A stretch of 64,000 bases of DNA from Cupriavidus sp. D384 (GTDB lineage: Bacteria; Pseudomonadota; Gammaproteobacteria; Burkholderiales; Burkholderiaceae). The stretch lies in contig NZ_BBQI01000101.1 of NCBI RefSeq assembly GCF_001652915.1, positions 1 to 64,000 on the forward strand, in the 5' to 3' direction. How positions within the stretch are numbered: the first letter of the stretch is position 1; every line of letters begins with the position of its first letter. Positions 44,819-53,832 of this stretch are shown here, in pieces. Below the pieces are notes generated by a model. The model was not told where the DNA came from. It did no database searches and saw nothing but the letters and a program-made list of their open reading frames with translations. Made by a program: the position numbers and the translations under genes.

Positions 44819-45634
44819 ATGAATGCCAGAATTCGTCGCCAAAGTGACAACCCGGAAGTTCAGGCCCGGAGCGACGACCACCACGACTATCAGGACCTGC
44901 CGCGGGTGATTACGGCGTTTCGCGCCGACAAGAAGGCGGGGAGCTACAACGTGCCGCACAGCCATCCGCGAGGCCAGTTGCTTTATGCGAGTAAGGGGCT
45001 GATGCGCGTGGCCAGCGAAAACGGCATATGGTTTATTCCGCCCCAGCGCGGCCTGTGGATTCCGGCCGGCATCGTGCACGACCAGGCGATGCTGACGGAT
45101 ACGCAGATCCGCACCATCTACATCGCCCAGAACAAGGCCACGCAGTTCGGGACGCGGGTGAAGGTGGTGGAAGTCGATGCGCTGCTGCGCGAACTCATAC
45201 TGGCACTGGTCGAGCAGCCGATGCTCTATCCGGACAACCCGCCGAACCGAAGCATCGTCACGCTGATCCTCGACAAGCTCGGCCAGACACGGACGCTGCC
45301 AATCGAGATTCCATGGCCCCGCGACCGGCGTGTCGTTTCCATCTGCGAACAGATCCTGGCGTCGCCGTCGATGTCACGCACGATCGAGCAGTGGTCGGAC
45401 ATCGTGGGGGCCAGCACGCGGACGCTGATCCGGCTGTTCGTCAAGGAAACCGGCATGACTTACCGGCAGTGGATACAGCAGGTCCGGCTGGCCCGGTCGT
45501 TGGCGATGCTGGAATCCGGCACGCCGATCCATCGCATCGCCGGCGAACTGGGCTTTGCCAGTCCAAGCGCCTTTTCGACGATGTTCAAGCGCATGCTGGG
45601 CGAGGCGCCCAGCAACTTCCTGCGGGACGCGTGA
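44819..45634 (+). CDS. AraC-family regulator (NimR-like)
   Basis: The 271-aa protein has an N-terminal cupin-like sensor (NVPHSHPRGQLLYASKGLMR; GLWIPAGIVHDQ) and a C-terminal AraC double helix-turn-helix (WSDIVGASTRTLIRLFVKET; IHRIAGELGFASPSAFSTMF). The cupin-AraC layout is that of NimR/YeaM. It is divergent from the NimT-like exporter with 80 bases between starts, so it likely controls that gene. Confidence 0.9.
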   Translation: MNARIRRQSDNPEVQARSDDHHDYQDLPRVITAFRADKKAGSYNVPHSHPRGQLLYASKGLMRVASENGIWFIPPQRGLWIPAGIVHDQAMLTDTQIRTIYIAQNKATQFGTRVKVVEVDALLRELILALVEQPMLYPDNPPNRSIVTLILDKLGQTRTLPIEIPWPRDRRVVSICEQILASPSMSRTIEQWSDIVGASTRTLIRLFVKETGMTYRQWIQQVRLARSLAMLESGTPIHRIAGELGFASPSAFSTMFKRMLGEAPSNFLRDA

Positions 45635-45690
45635 ACCGGTGGGCGAAGCATTACTCCCATGCGCTCGCATGGAGGAGAAGGCATTCGCTG

Positions 45691-46383
45691 TCAGCTGGCG
45701 TCTGGCCGAGCGCCTGATGCAACAAAACCTGTCACTGAGATAGTGAGGAAGTGAGAAAGCCGTGCCACGAAGTCCACCCGTGCCGCAGCGAGTGCTGGAT
45801 CGCGTAGCGCTTGCTGGACGGAGGCCGATGGACTTGCAAAGGGCCAAAGCCCGGCGATCATGACAACGAACATAGAGGTGAAATCCCGGGCGTTGTCGTT
45901 GGTGAGTGTCGGCATGAATTCACGGCAGATGCGTGCCAGTCGAGCTTGGTGCTGGGCGTGTTCGAGCTTGAAGGCGCGCACGGCTTCGGGCGACAGATTA
46001 CTTTCCAGTTCGCCGCCGAGCGCGCTCCAGAGTTTGCAGATGTGTGGCCGGCGTGCAATCGAACTCGCTAGCGCCCTCGCAAACGATGTGGCATCAATGC
46101 CATCGCCAGGAAGGTCGGCACTTAGCTCCGCCCGTAGATCAGTGAGCCAGTCATCAAGCGCCTGGTTAAGCAGGGTGAAAAACACCGCCTCGCGCGTCTC
46201 GAAATAGCGCACCACATTGGCTTTGGACAGATCTACCTTGCGGCTTAGCTCCCGGAGGCTGATCTCGCGAACCGACAGTGTTTCGAGAAGTTCCCGGGCA
46301 GCATCGAGGATGATTGCTTTTCGTACTTCCTTTTGCTGGTCAGTACGTGCTCGTTGGAATCCTGGGTCATTCTTGTTCGTCAT
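45691..46383 (-). CDS. TetR-family transcriptional regulator
   Basis: From ATG 46383 the 230-aa protein has a TetR DNA-binding domain (KAIILDAARELLETLSVREI; LRELSRKVDLSKANVVRYFE) and a ligand-binding helical part. It lies 77 nt after the SDR gene on the same strand and is probably co-transcribed, making this a self-regulated operon. The region from here to 47.4 kb looks a little less GC-rich than its surroundings. Confidence 0.9.
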   Translation of the reverse strand: MTNKNDPGFQRARTDQQKEVRKAIILDAARELLETLSVREISLRELSRKVDLSKANVVRYFETREAVFFTLLNQALDDWLTDLRAELSADLPGDGIDATSFARALASSIARRPHICKLWSALGGELESNLSPEAVRAFKLEHAQHQARLARICREFMPTLTNDNARDFTSMFVVMIAGLWPFASPSASVQQALRDPALAAARVDFVARLSHFLTISVTGFVASGARPDAS

Positions 46384-46460
46384 CGAGTTCTCATTGTCTT
46401 CAGGCGTCGCAGTATCGGCCAGCGACACCTGAAGGCTGCTTCCCGTCTTTCGGTCCGGAA

Positions 46461-47297
46461 CTATACCGGGAAGGAGACTGACTCGCTGACACGCCTCCAT
46501 TTTTCGTCGGATGCGGCCAGTCTCTCGGACATCATCCTGGCGACCGCGACGGCATCGCTGCCCAAGAGCAGGCGCAATGGCGGTTCATCCATTGCAGAGA
46601 TTTCGAGCAGGATCTGCGCAATGCGCGCCGGATCTCCAGGCTGGCGGCCATCTGCCGAACGCAAGCGTTCGACGACGGGTTCGATGACAGGTTTGTAGGC
46701 GTCGCTGATCCCGGGTACTGCCATGGAAGAACCCGCCCAATCGGTGCGCATCCCTCCCGGTTCTGCGACCGTTATCTTAATGCCGAAGGGTGCCACCTCT
46801 TTGGCGAGAACTTCAGAGAATCCGCCGACGGCCCATTTCGCAGCCTGATACGCCCCAAGGCCTGCGCCACCGACGCGCCCGCCGACAGACGATACCTGGA
46901 TGATGTGTCCCGCCCGCTGGGCGCGCATGACTGGCAGTGCCGCACGCGTGAGATTCACGACGCCATAAAAATTCGCGTCGATCTGCGCTCGGAATACCGC
47001 GTCAGGCATGTCTTCGATGGCTGCAACGTCAGCATATCCGGCGTTGTTCACCAGCACATCGAGCCGGCCGAAGGCTTCGACAGTCTCGGACACCGCCCGC
47101 TGAGCGGCGCTCGGGTCGGTGACATCGAGCGAGAGGACCTTGATGTTCGACCCGTACGCCGAAACCAGATCGTCCAGTTGGCGGATGTTTCGCGCCGTTG
47201 CAACCAGATTCTCGCCCGCCTGCAGAACGGCCTCCGCAATTTTGCGGCCAAGGCCGCGTGAGCTTCCTGTGATCAGCCAGGTTTTGTGTTGGGTCAT
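46461..47297 (-). CDS. Short-chain dehydrogenase/reductase
   Basis: The classical SDR has TGSSRGLG (NADP site), NNAGYADVAAI (NNAG), catalytic Ser in VSSVGGRVGG and YQAAK (Tyr and Lys). ATG 47297 (278 aa) gives the usual short lead before the Rossmann strand; ATG 47321 would add eight residues. Substrate unknown. It is the first gene of an operon with a TetR regulator, which usually responds to a toxic or xenobiotic carbonyl or alcohol. Confidence 0.9.
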   Translation of the reverse strand: MTQHKTWLITGSSRGLGRKIAEAVLQAGENLVATARNIRQLDDLVSAYGSNIKVLSLDVTDPSAAQRAVSETVEAFGRLDVLVNNAGYADVAAIEDMPDAVFRAQIDANFYGVVNLTRAALPVMRAQRAGHIIQVSSVGGRVGGAGLGAYQAAKWAVGGFSEVLAKEVAPFGIKITVAEPGGMRTDWAGSSMAVPGISDAYKPVIEPVVERLRSADGRQPGDPARIAQILLEISAMDEPPLRLLLGSDAVAVARMMSERLAASDEKWRRVSESVSFPV

Positions 47298-47386
47298 CTG
47301 ATGGTTCCCGATCGTGGACATTCACTGACACCAGCCTCCCTGTACCTGGGCAACTGACGTCACCAACCGCTACTGCATACGTAACG

Positions 47387-47428
47387 GACCATTGGTCTGA
47401 TATTAAGAGGCCAGTGGGCTTTTGTCAA
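47387..47428 (-). promoter_or_regulatory. Sigma70 promoter with overlapping TetR-type operator
   Basis: On the minus strand TTGACA (47428-47423), 17 bases, then TAATAT (47405-47400) form a near-consensus promoter for the SDR-tetR operon. Immediately downstream the palindrome GACCATTGGTC (47387-47397) covers the likely transcription start, a standard place for TetR repression. Confidence 0.8.
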
Positions 47429-47493
47429 ACGAAGGAAAATTGCGCGACCGGCTGGTCGATCTGGCACGGATGGCGCGCGGCGGCCTGGCCTGG

Positions 47494-48396
47494 CTACGTG
47501 GCCTGACGGCGGCGCATCACCAGGTACAGGCCTGCTGCCGCAATGGCCATGCCGGGCCATGCCATGGCCGGCAGCGATTCGCCCAGCACCATGAAGGCGA
47601 TGACCGCCGTGGCTGGCGGCACCAGGAAGAACAGCGCCGAGACGCGCGATGCCTCGCCATGCCGGATCATCGCCAGCAGCAGCGAGATTGCCACCAGCGA
47701 GTTGCCGATGACCAGGTACGCCAGTGACCCGAACAGGCCCGGCGTCCACTGCACGTGCATCGGCTCCAGCCACCAGGCCAGCGGTGCCGTGACCAGCAGC
47801 GCCACGCCGTACTGCACCGTGTTGGCCAGTACCGGATGCACCGGCGCGCCGAAGCGCTTTTCCCACAGCGTGCCGCTGGTCATTGCCAGCAGCGCCAGCA
47901 CCGCGAAGGCCAGCCCGAGCGGCGAGGTCATCTGCACGGAAGACCTGGCCGTGATGACCATCACGGCACCGGCCACGCCCAGCGCCAATCCGGCCCACCG
48001 CACGCGGTCGACACGCTCGCCGGCAATGGCCGGTGCCAGCAGCCCGATCAGGATCGGCTGTTGCGATGTGACCAGCGCCACCGCGCCGGCCGACATGCCC
48101 AGCTTGAGGCTCAGGTAGGTAAATGCGAAGTAGCCAGCCTGGATCAGCAGGCCGATCATCGCCAGATGCAGCCAGGGCGCCAGTCCGCGCGGCATCGGCG
48201 GACGCAGCCACAGGCAGGGCCCGATCAGCAGCGCCACCACGCAGGCATAGCGCAGTGCCAGGAACGTCAGCGGATCGGCGTATTGCAGGCCAAGCTTCAG
48301 GAAGACAAAACCGCAGGACCAAAGCAGCAGGAACAGGGCGGGAGCCAGGCGCAGCCATAGCGGGGTGGCTGGTGCCTGCAACGTGCGTTCTGACAT
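47494..48396 (-). CDS. EamA/DMT-superfamily transporter
   Basis: The 300-aa protein has about ten membrane helices in two EamA repeats (LFLLLWSCGFVFLKLGLQYA; second from about residue 155). Substrate unknown. It is not close to the other EamA protein at 21078 by eye. A short GCC-rich, CGCC(G/A)TAT-type repetition lies just to its right (48470-48530). Confidence 0.9.
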   Translation of the reverse strand: MSERTLQAPATPLWLRLAPALFLLLWSCGFVFLKLGLQYADPLTFLALRYACVVALLIGPCLWLRPPMPRGLAPWLHLAMIGLLIQAGYFAFTYLSLKLGMSAGAVALVTSQQPILIGLLAPAIAGERVDRVRWAGLALGVAGAVMVITARSSVQMTSPLGLAFAVLALLAMTSGTLWEKRFGAPVHPVLANTVQYGVALLVTAPLAWWLEPMHVQWTPGLFGSLAYLVIGNSLVAISLLLAMIRHGEASRVSALFFLVPPATAVIAFMVLGESLPAMAWPGMAIAAAGLYLVMRRRQAT

Positions 48397-48519
48397 GGAC
48401 GAGGGGCCCGGACGGCGGCCATGGCGGGAATCAGGCGCAACGATAACACCGCTTCACCTGCTGCATTGCCGCATCGCCCCGCCGCCTTCTCGCCGTATTG
48501 CCGTATCGCCGCATCGCCC

Positions 48520-49296
48520 TCACGGCGCCATCGCCTCGTCCTCGTATTCGTCATGCCGCCGCCACCAGTTCACGGTTTCATTGCGCCCCAGCGGTGCGCG
48601 GTCCAGCCACTGGTACATGCCCCACAGCGCGTCCAGGCCGCGCGCATAGGCCGAGTAGGTGTGATAGACCACGCCGTCCTCGCGCACGAAGGCGCTCATG
48701 CCGGGGCGGTCGCGGGTGAAGGTGGGCACATCGGTGCCGCAGGTGGCGGCGGTGCGTACGGTGGACTCGGACGGCGGCGGGGCGTTGTCGTCGCGCGAGG
48801 CCCGCACGAAGTTGTACGCGAAATCGCCGTCGCGCTGCTGTTGCTCGGTGATCGACACGTCGAAATCGAAGTTGAACGCGCTGTCGCTCGACGACGCCCA
48901 CGGGAAGCGCCAGCCCATGCGCTTGCGGTAGGCCAGCAGCTTGTCGATGGGGGCGCGCGACACGGCCCAGAGCATGACGTCGTGGTGGGCCAGGTGGATG
49001 GCGAAGCCGTTGAAGCCATCGGCGATGGACGAGCACGAGGGGCAGCCCGCCTTGTAGTCGGGGCCGAACATGAAGTGGTAGACCAGCAGCTGCGAGCGGC
49101 CCCGGAACAGATCGTGCAGGGTCACGTTGCCGTGTTCGGTGTCGAAGCGGTAGGTCTTGTCCAGACGCACCCAGGGCAGCGCCTGGCGCTGCTGCGCCAC
49201 GGCGTCGTTGCGGCGGGTCAGCTCCTTTTCGGCCTTGAGCAGGTCCAGGCGCGCGGCCAGCCATTCCGCGCGGGTGCCGGTGCGATGAGATGTCAT
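48520..49296 (-). CDS. DUF899 thioredoxin-like protein
   Basis: From ATG 49296 (GGAGG upstream) the 258-aa product has the DUF899 layout, a thioredoxin-like fold with CPSCSSIADGFNG and WRFPWASSSDSAFNFDF. The family is often near HTH regulators and is of unknown function, possibly a peroxiredoxin-type enzyme. It is divergent from the HTH/TPR regulator. Confidence 0.87.
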   Translation of the reverse strand: MTSHRTGTRAEWLAARLDLLKAEKELTRRNDAVAQQRQALPWVRLDKTYRFDTEHGNVTLHDLFRGRSQLLVYHFMFGPDYKAGCPSCSSIADGFNGFAIHLAHHDVMLWAVSRAPIDKLLAYRKRMGWRFPWASSSDSAFNFDFDVSITEQQQRDGDFAYNFVRASRDDNAPPPSESTVRTAATCGTDVPTFTRDRPGMSAFVREDGVVYHTYSAYARGLDALWGMYQWLDRAPLGRNETVNWWRRHDEYEDEAMAP

Positions 49297-49383
49297 CGAG
49301 ATACCTCCGTGATTGGCAAGGGTCATGTGCTAGATTAGGCGCCGGCTCCCGGCATGGGGAGTAACAGGTGTGGCGGGATTCCC

Positions 49384-50604
49384 ATGGATTCACTGATCAC
49401 GGCGGCAGCGCGCGCGCTGGCGGCCGGCGACCCGCTCGGCGCGCTGAACCGCATCGCCCTGCGCGATGACGCCCCCGCGCTGGCCCTGCGCGGCATTGCG
49501 ATGTCCCAGCTTGGCGATTTCAGGCGCGCCCGCGCGCTGCTGCGCGGCGCCGCCCGGGCCTTTGGCCCCCGGGAAAGCATCGCGCGTGCCCGCTGTACCG
49601 TGGCCGAGGCAGAGATCGCGCTGGTGTCGCGCGACCTTGGCTGGCCCGCCAGGGCGCTGGACACCGCCTGGCACGTGCTCGACACGCATGGCGACGTCAT
49701 CAACGCGGCGCACGCGCGCCACCTGATTGCACGGCATCACCTGATCACCGGCCAGCTCGACGATGCCGAGCGCGCCATCGCCACCATCGATCCCGCACCT
49801 TTGCCTCCCGCGTTGCGCGCCGCGCACGAACTGGTGTCGGCCGGCATTGCCATTCGCCGCGTGTCGTTCTCGCCCGCCCGCGACGCATTGACGCGTGCCG
49901 GCATCGCGGCGCGGCAGGCCGGTATTCCTGCGCTGATCGCGGAAGTCGACAATGCACTGGACATGCTGCGCGCACCGGTGGCGCGGCTGCTGGCGCAGGG
50001 CACGGAGCAGCCGCTGCGGCTGGATGCGGTGGAAGCCTGGTTTGCATCCGATGCCCTGATCGTCGACGCGTGCCGCATGGCCGTGCGGCAGCGCGCCGTC
50101 ATCGTGCCGCTGGCCCGGCGGCCGGTGCTGTTTGCGCTGGCCCGTGCGCTGGCGCAGGCCTGGCCCGGCGATGTCCCGCGCGACGCGCTGATCGCCACGG
50201 CGTTCCGCATGCGACATCCCGATGACACACACCGGGCGCGCCTGCGCGTGGAAATCGGGCGGCTGCGCAAGGCGCTGGGCAAGCTTGCGGGCATCCGGGC
50301 CACGGCGCAGGGTTTTGCGCTGGTGCCTGCTGCCGCAGGCGAGGTGGTGGTCATGACGCATCCCGTGGAGCAGGCGCACGCGGCGGTGCTGGCTTGCCTG
50401 GCCGATGGGGAGTCTTGGTCCAGTTCGGCATTGGCGCTGGCACTGGGCACCAGCCAGCGCACGGTGCAGCGGGCGCTCGATGCGCTGGCCGCAGCGGGCA
50501 AGGTCCAGCCGGTGGGCGCCGGGCGGGCGCGCCGCTGGATGACGCCACCGGCTGCCGGATTCGCGACGGCCTTGTTACTCCCGGCGCCGCTGCCTGGCGC
50601 GTAG
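49384..50604 (+). CDS. TPR and helix-turn-helix regulator
   Basis: From ATG 49384 the 406-aa protein has an N-terminal helical, TPR-like half (residues 1-200) and a C-terminal half with a winged helix (SVLVEQ-like DALIATAFRMRHPDDTHRAR with RLRVEIGRLRKALG) and a final helix-turn-helix (SSALALALGTSQRTVQRALD). It likely controls the divergent DUF899 gene and the propeller gene downstream. The in-frame start at 49354 would add ten residues. Confidence 0.72.
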   Translation: MDSLITAAARALAAGDPLGALNRIALRDDAPALALRGIAMSQLGDFRRARALLRGAARAFGPRESIARARCTVAEAEIALVSRDLGWPARALDTAWHVLDTHGDVINAAHARHLIARHHLITGQLDDAERAIATIDPAPLPPALRAAHELVSAGIAIRRVSFSPARDALTRAGIAARQAGIPALIAEVDNALDMLRAPVARLLAQGTEQPLRLDAVEAWFASDALIVDACRMAVRQRAVIVPLARRPVLFALARALAQAWPGDVPRDALIATAFRMRHPDDTHRARLRVEIGRLRKALGKLAGIRATAQGFALVPAAAGEVVVMTHPVEQAHAAVLACLADGESWSSSALALALGTSQRTVQRALDALAAAGKVQPVGAGRARRWMTPPAAGFATALLLPAPLPGA

Positions 50605-50667
50605 CATGGTTTCCAGATCCACCACGCGAGCACGTTCGGCTCGCCAGCACGTCGAAAGGAAATCATC

Positions 50668-51300
50668 ATGAAGCGTATCGCCGCAGAGATTGTCCAGGAG
50701 TACGGTCCCTTCCCGGGTGTCGATCATGTCCACGGCCTGACCTACGATGGCAAGCAGGTCTGGTTCGCCGTGGGCGACAAGCTGCTGGCGCTGGACCCCG
50801 CCAGTGGCAAGACCGCAAACGCGATCGGCGTGCCCGCCCATGCCGGTACGGCGTTCGATGGACGCTACCTGTTCCAGATCGCCGAGCGCCGCATCCAGAA
50901 GATCGATCCGCAGACCGGTGCGGTGGTTGCCACGATCCCGGCGCCGGGCAACGGCAATGATTCGGGCCTGGCATGGGCCGAAGGGTCGCTCTGGGTGGGC
51001 CAGTATCGCGACCGCAAGATCCACGAGATCGATCCCGATACTGGCGCGATTCGCCGCACCATCGAGTCGAGCCGCTTTGTCACAGGCGTGACCTGGGTGG
51101 ACGGGCAGCTCTGGCACGGCACCTGGGAAAATGACCAGAGCGAACTGCGCCATATCGATCCGCAATCGGGCAAGGTGCTCGAAGCGCTGGAGATGCCGCC
51201 TGGCGTGGGCGTGTCGGGCCTGGAGTCGGACGGCGCCGACCGCTTTTACTGCGGTGGCGGCGACAGCGGCAAGGTGCGGGCGGTAAAGCGGCCAAGGTAA
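50668..51300 (+). CDS. Glutaminyl-cyclotransferase-like beta-propeller protein
   Basis: The 210-aa product has propeller repeats (GLTYDGKQVWFAVGDKLLAL; KIDPQTGAVVATIPAPGNG; GLAWAEGSLWVGQYRDRKIH), as in the plant/bacterial glutaminyl cyclase group or vgb-like streptogramin lyases. There is no signal peptide. AAAGGAAATC precedes ATG 50668. It lies 63 nt after the HTH gene on the same strand. Activity unknown. Confidence 0.75.
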   Translation: MKRIAAEIVQEYGPFPGVDHVHGLTYDGKQVWFAVGDKLLALDPASGKTANAIGVPAHAGTAFDGRYLFQIAERRIQKIDPQTGAVVATIPAPGNGNDSGLAWAEGSLWVGQYRDRKIHEIDPDTGAIRRTIESSRFVTGVTWVDGQLWHGTWENDQSELRHIDPQSGKVLEALEMPPGVGVSGLESDGADRFYCGGGDSGKVRAVKRPR

Positions 51301-51316
51301 GGGCCGGGTTTTTTCT

Positions 51317-51338
51317 CCTCGCCCATCAATGGGCGAGG
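51317..51338. repeat. REP-like palindrome
   Basis: CCTCGCCCA (51317-51325) pairs with TGGGCGAGG (51330-51338) around TCAA, preceded by a T6 run and followed by a GGAGAGGGAG purine stretch whose complement (TTCCCTCTC) returns about 45 bases later (near 51380). It looks like a short intergenic repeat of the REP/ERIC kind and not a clean terminator. Confidence 0.55.
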
Positions 51339-51452
51339 GGAGAGGGAGCAGGTCGAGATCGGCGGTATCATCGGCCGTTCCCTCTCGCAAGGCACTTCCC
51401 GATGTTCGTCGAACTGGCCTGGGGGCGCCGGGCAGGATGACGCCGCCGCGCG

Positions 51453-52364
51453 TCAGACCTGGATAAACTCGTGCGGTGACGGCGCGGCGCTCCTGGGCGC
51501 CTCGCCAATCATCTCCAGCACGGTCGACTCGATCATGTAGGACATGGCCGTCAGGGCCAGGTCGTTGGGTTCCTCGCCGAACGGCTCCTCGATCTCGGCG
51601 CTCAGCGCTTCGAGCGCGAAGAACGTATAGGCGATAAAGCAGACGATGACCGGCGTCATCAGCCCGATCGAGTCGAGCAGGCCGAACGGCAGCAGCACGC
51701 AATACAGGTAGATGCAGCGGTGGATGATGACCGAGTACGTGAACGGGATCGGCGTGCTGGCCAGCCGTTCGCAGCCGCCCAGCGCGGTGCTGAGCTGGTT
51801 CAGCGACATCTCCATCGGCTGGGCCAGCGCTGGCGCCAGCTGGCCTGACCTGAGCCGCTCGCCAACCCATTCGCCGGCCATCAGCAGCACGATGGCCGGC
51901 TTGAACCTTGCCGCCTTCAGCCGCGCGGCATCGGCCTCATCGAGAAAGGGCGCCACGTCGGGCCATGCGTCGGTGCCGCGCAACTGGTGGCGCAAGGCGT
52001 GCACGAATGCGCAGAGCCGGTAGGCCAGCCGGCGTGCGTCGTGCTGGTCGGCCACCAGCGTCAGCGCCTGGCGCGTCAGCGAGCGCGATTCGTTGAGCAC
52101 ACTGCCCCACAGCGTGCGGCCTTCCCAGAAGCGCGCGTAGCTGGTGCTGTTGCGAAAGCCGAGGAAGATGGCCAGGGTCAGGCCGATCAGCGAGAACGGC
52201 ACGAAATTCAGCGACACCTTCCATTCGCCGATCCGTCCGTGAAAAAGCGTGATGACCGCCGCGAACAGCGTGATCGTGACGAGCTGCGGGGCAATCCTGG
52301 GCAGGACCGACCCCCGCAGCACAAACAGCATCTTGAACCAGTGAAGCGGCGGACGGGTAATCAT
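51453..52364 (-). CDS. Bestrophin-like membrane protein
   Basis: From ATG 52364 the 303-aa protein has the bacterial bestrophin/UPF0187 layout: TM helices (ITLFAAVITLFHGRIGEW and SLIGLTLAIFLGFRNSTSYA), the RFWEGRTLWGSVLNESRSL block and later helices near residues 195-240 ending in an acidic EEPFGEEPNDL. Bestrophins are pentameric anion or cation channels. The longer frame to 52403 adds 13 residues. Role unknown. Confidence 0.87.
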   Translation of the reverse strand: MITRPPLHWFKMLFVLRGSVLPRIAPQLVTITLFAAVITLFHGRIGEWKVSLNFVPFSLIGLTLAIFLGFRNSTSYARFWEGRTLWGSVLNESRSLTRQALTLVADQHDARRLAYRLCAFVHALRHQLRGTDAWPDVAPFLDEADAARLKAARFKPAIVLLMAGEWVGERLRSGQLAPALAQPMEMSLNQLSTALGGCERLASTPIPFTYSVIIHRCIYLYCVLLPFGLLDSIGLMTPVIVCFIAYTFFALEALSAEIEEPFGEEPNDLALTAMSYMIESTVLEMIGEAPRSAAPSPHEFIQV

Positions 52365-52456
52365 CGGCGTGCGGACATCGGGGCAAAGATGCCATGTTCG
52401 CACGCCGGCGCGCTGGCGTCAGCGGGGTGGCCGCCGCCAGTCGCGGCCAGTCGCCG

Positions 52457-53518
52457 TCAGCGATCGCTGCGGATCGGGCCGAATTCCACCGGCACCCAGG
52501 TGTAGCCCACCTGGTCGCGCCGCACGTGCCCCAGCCCGGGGAACGGCAGGTGCGCGCCACCTACCCACAGCTTGCCCTTGGCGGCATCGGCCAGCACGCG
52601 CTGGCGCGTCAGCACGGCCTGGTGGCTGTCCACGTCGAATTCGATGGCGATGTTCGGGCGGCGGAACTGCGTGGCGTGGCTGTGGACGATATCGCCCCAC
52701 AGCAGCAGGTTCTCGTTGCCCGCCGCGAACAGGTAGCCGGTATGGCCCGGCGTGTGGCCGCGCGTGGGTACCGCGCGTACGCCCGGGATCGGCTCTTCGC
52801 CGGCCGTGGCGTTGAAGGTGCGGAACTGGTTGGCAGCCTGGTACGGCGCCACCGCATTGCGCGCCATGCCGAACAGCGGCCGGGCGCCTTCGGGGGCGCT
52901 GGCGGCCGCCGATTCGCTGAGCCAGTAGTCGGCATCGGCCTTGTCGGCGTACACCGTGGCGTTGGGGAACACGGGCTTGCCGTCGGCGGTCAGGCCGCAG
53001 GCGTGGTCGCCGTGCAGGTGGGTCAGCAGCACCGTATCCACCTGTTCCGGGGTGTAGCCCGATGCACGCAGGTTCTGCAGGATGCCGCCCAGCGTCGGGC
53101 CAAAGCACGCGGCCGCGCCCGTATCGACCAGCACCAGGTGCGTGCCGGTGTTGACCAGGTAGGCGTTGACGGCTGTCTGCATGCCCGGCGTCGAGGCCAC
53201 GAACATGCGCGCCAGCAGGCTCTGAACCTCACGCGCGCTGGTGTACTTCAGCATCCTGGGGTCCAGATCGATATAGCCGTCGTAGAGCGCGGTGACTTCG
53301 AGCTGGCCCACCATCATGCGGTAGTAGCCGGGTACCTGGGTCTTCTGCTGGGCAGGCGGGGCGGCATGGGCCTCGCTGGCCGTCAGCGGCAGCGCGGTGG
53401 CCATGACGGCGGCCACTGCCGCGGCGGTGGCCGTGGCCGACAGGCGGGACAACAGTGTGGACAACCGCGGGGACAGCGCGGCTGAGGCAATGCGTGCGCG
53501 GGGCAGGCGCGATTCCAT
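52457..53518 (-). CDS. Exported MBL-fold metallohydrolase
   Basis: From ATG 53518 the 353-aa precursor has a long signal sequence (ending ASEAHA) and a metallo-beta-lactamase fold with LLTHLHGDHACGLTADGKPV, GHTPGHTGYLFA and LWGDIVHSHATQFR. It resembles lactonase/AHL-type or quercetinase-like MBL hydrolases; the substrate is unknown. A longer upstream frame is out of family. Confidence 0.87.
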   Translation of the reverse strand: MESRLPRARIASAALSPRLSTLLSRLSATATAAAVAAVMATALPLTASEAHAAPPAQQKTQVPGYYRMMVGQLEVTALYDGYIDLDPRMLKYTSAREVQSLLARMFVASTPGMQTAVNAYLVNTGTHLVLVDTGAAACFGPTLGGILQNLRASGYTPEQVDTVLLTHLHGDHACGLTADGKPVFPNATVYADKADADYWLSESAAASAPEGARPLFGMARNAVAPYQAANQFRTFNATAGEEPIPGVRAVPTRGHTPGHTGYLFAAGNENLLLWGDIVHSHATQFRRPNIAIEFDVDSHQAVLTRQRVLADAAKGKLWVGGAHLPFPGLGHVRRDQVGYTWVPVEFGPIRSDR

Positions 53519-53832
53519 CGTGGATCGAGGTTTGGCATCTGCAATTTGCGGCAGATGTACGCAAATCGTCACACTACGCGGAACTCCGGGCAGCGGCAAG
53601 TCAGGCCTTGCGGTAGCGCGGATAGGCCCTTTGTGTGATGGGCGGCGCGCCGGACGGCCATGCCTATTGCAAGCTTCGACGCCCCGCTTTTGTAAAAAGC
53701 ACATGGACATGGGGCCACGGCGACGGTTTTGCCGGGGCTGCGCCAATGGCACCGTTTTTGCCTGCAGCGATAAAGGCCGCCCCCGCATGCAGCGGGGCGC
53801 GGGACCATTCGAACGATGACGAAGGAGTCCCC
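53519..53832. other. Divergent intergenic region
   Basis: The 314 bases between the MBL gene and the ferritin-like gene show no gene; a hairpin CCGCCCCC/GGGGC lies near 53777-53800. Promoters for both genes should be here, but no clear -35/-10 or Fur-box pair stood out. Confidence 0.4.

Noticed and set aside
51301..51345. Hairpin after the propeller gene as a rho-independent terminator
   Set aside because: The T run precedes the stem and a purine stretch follows it on the plus strand, so it does not fit; it is listed as a REP-like palindrome.
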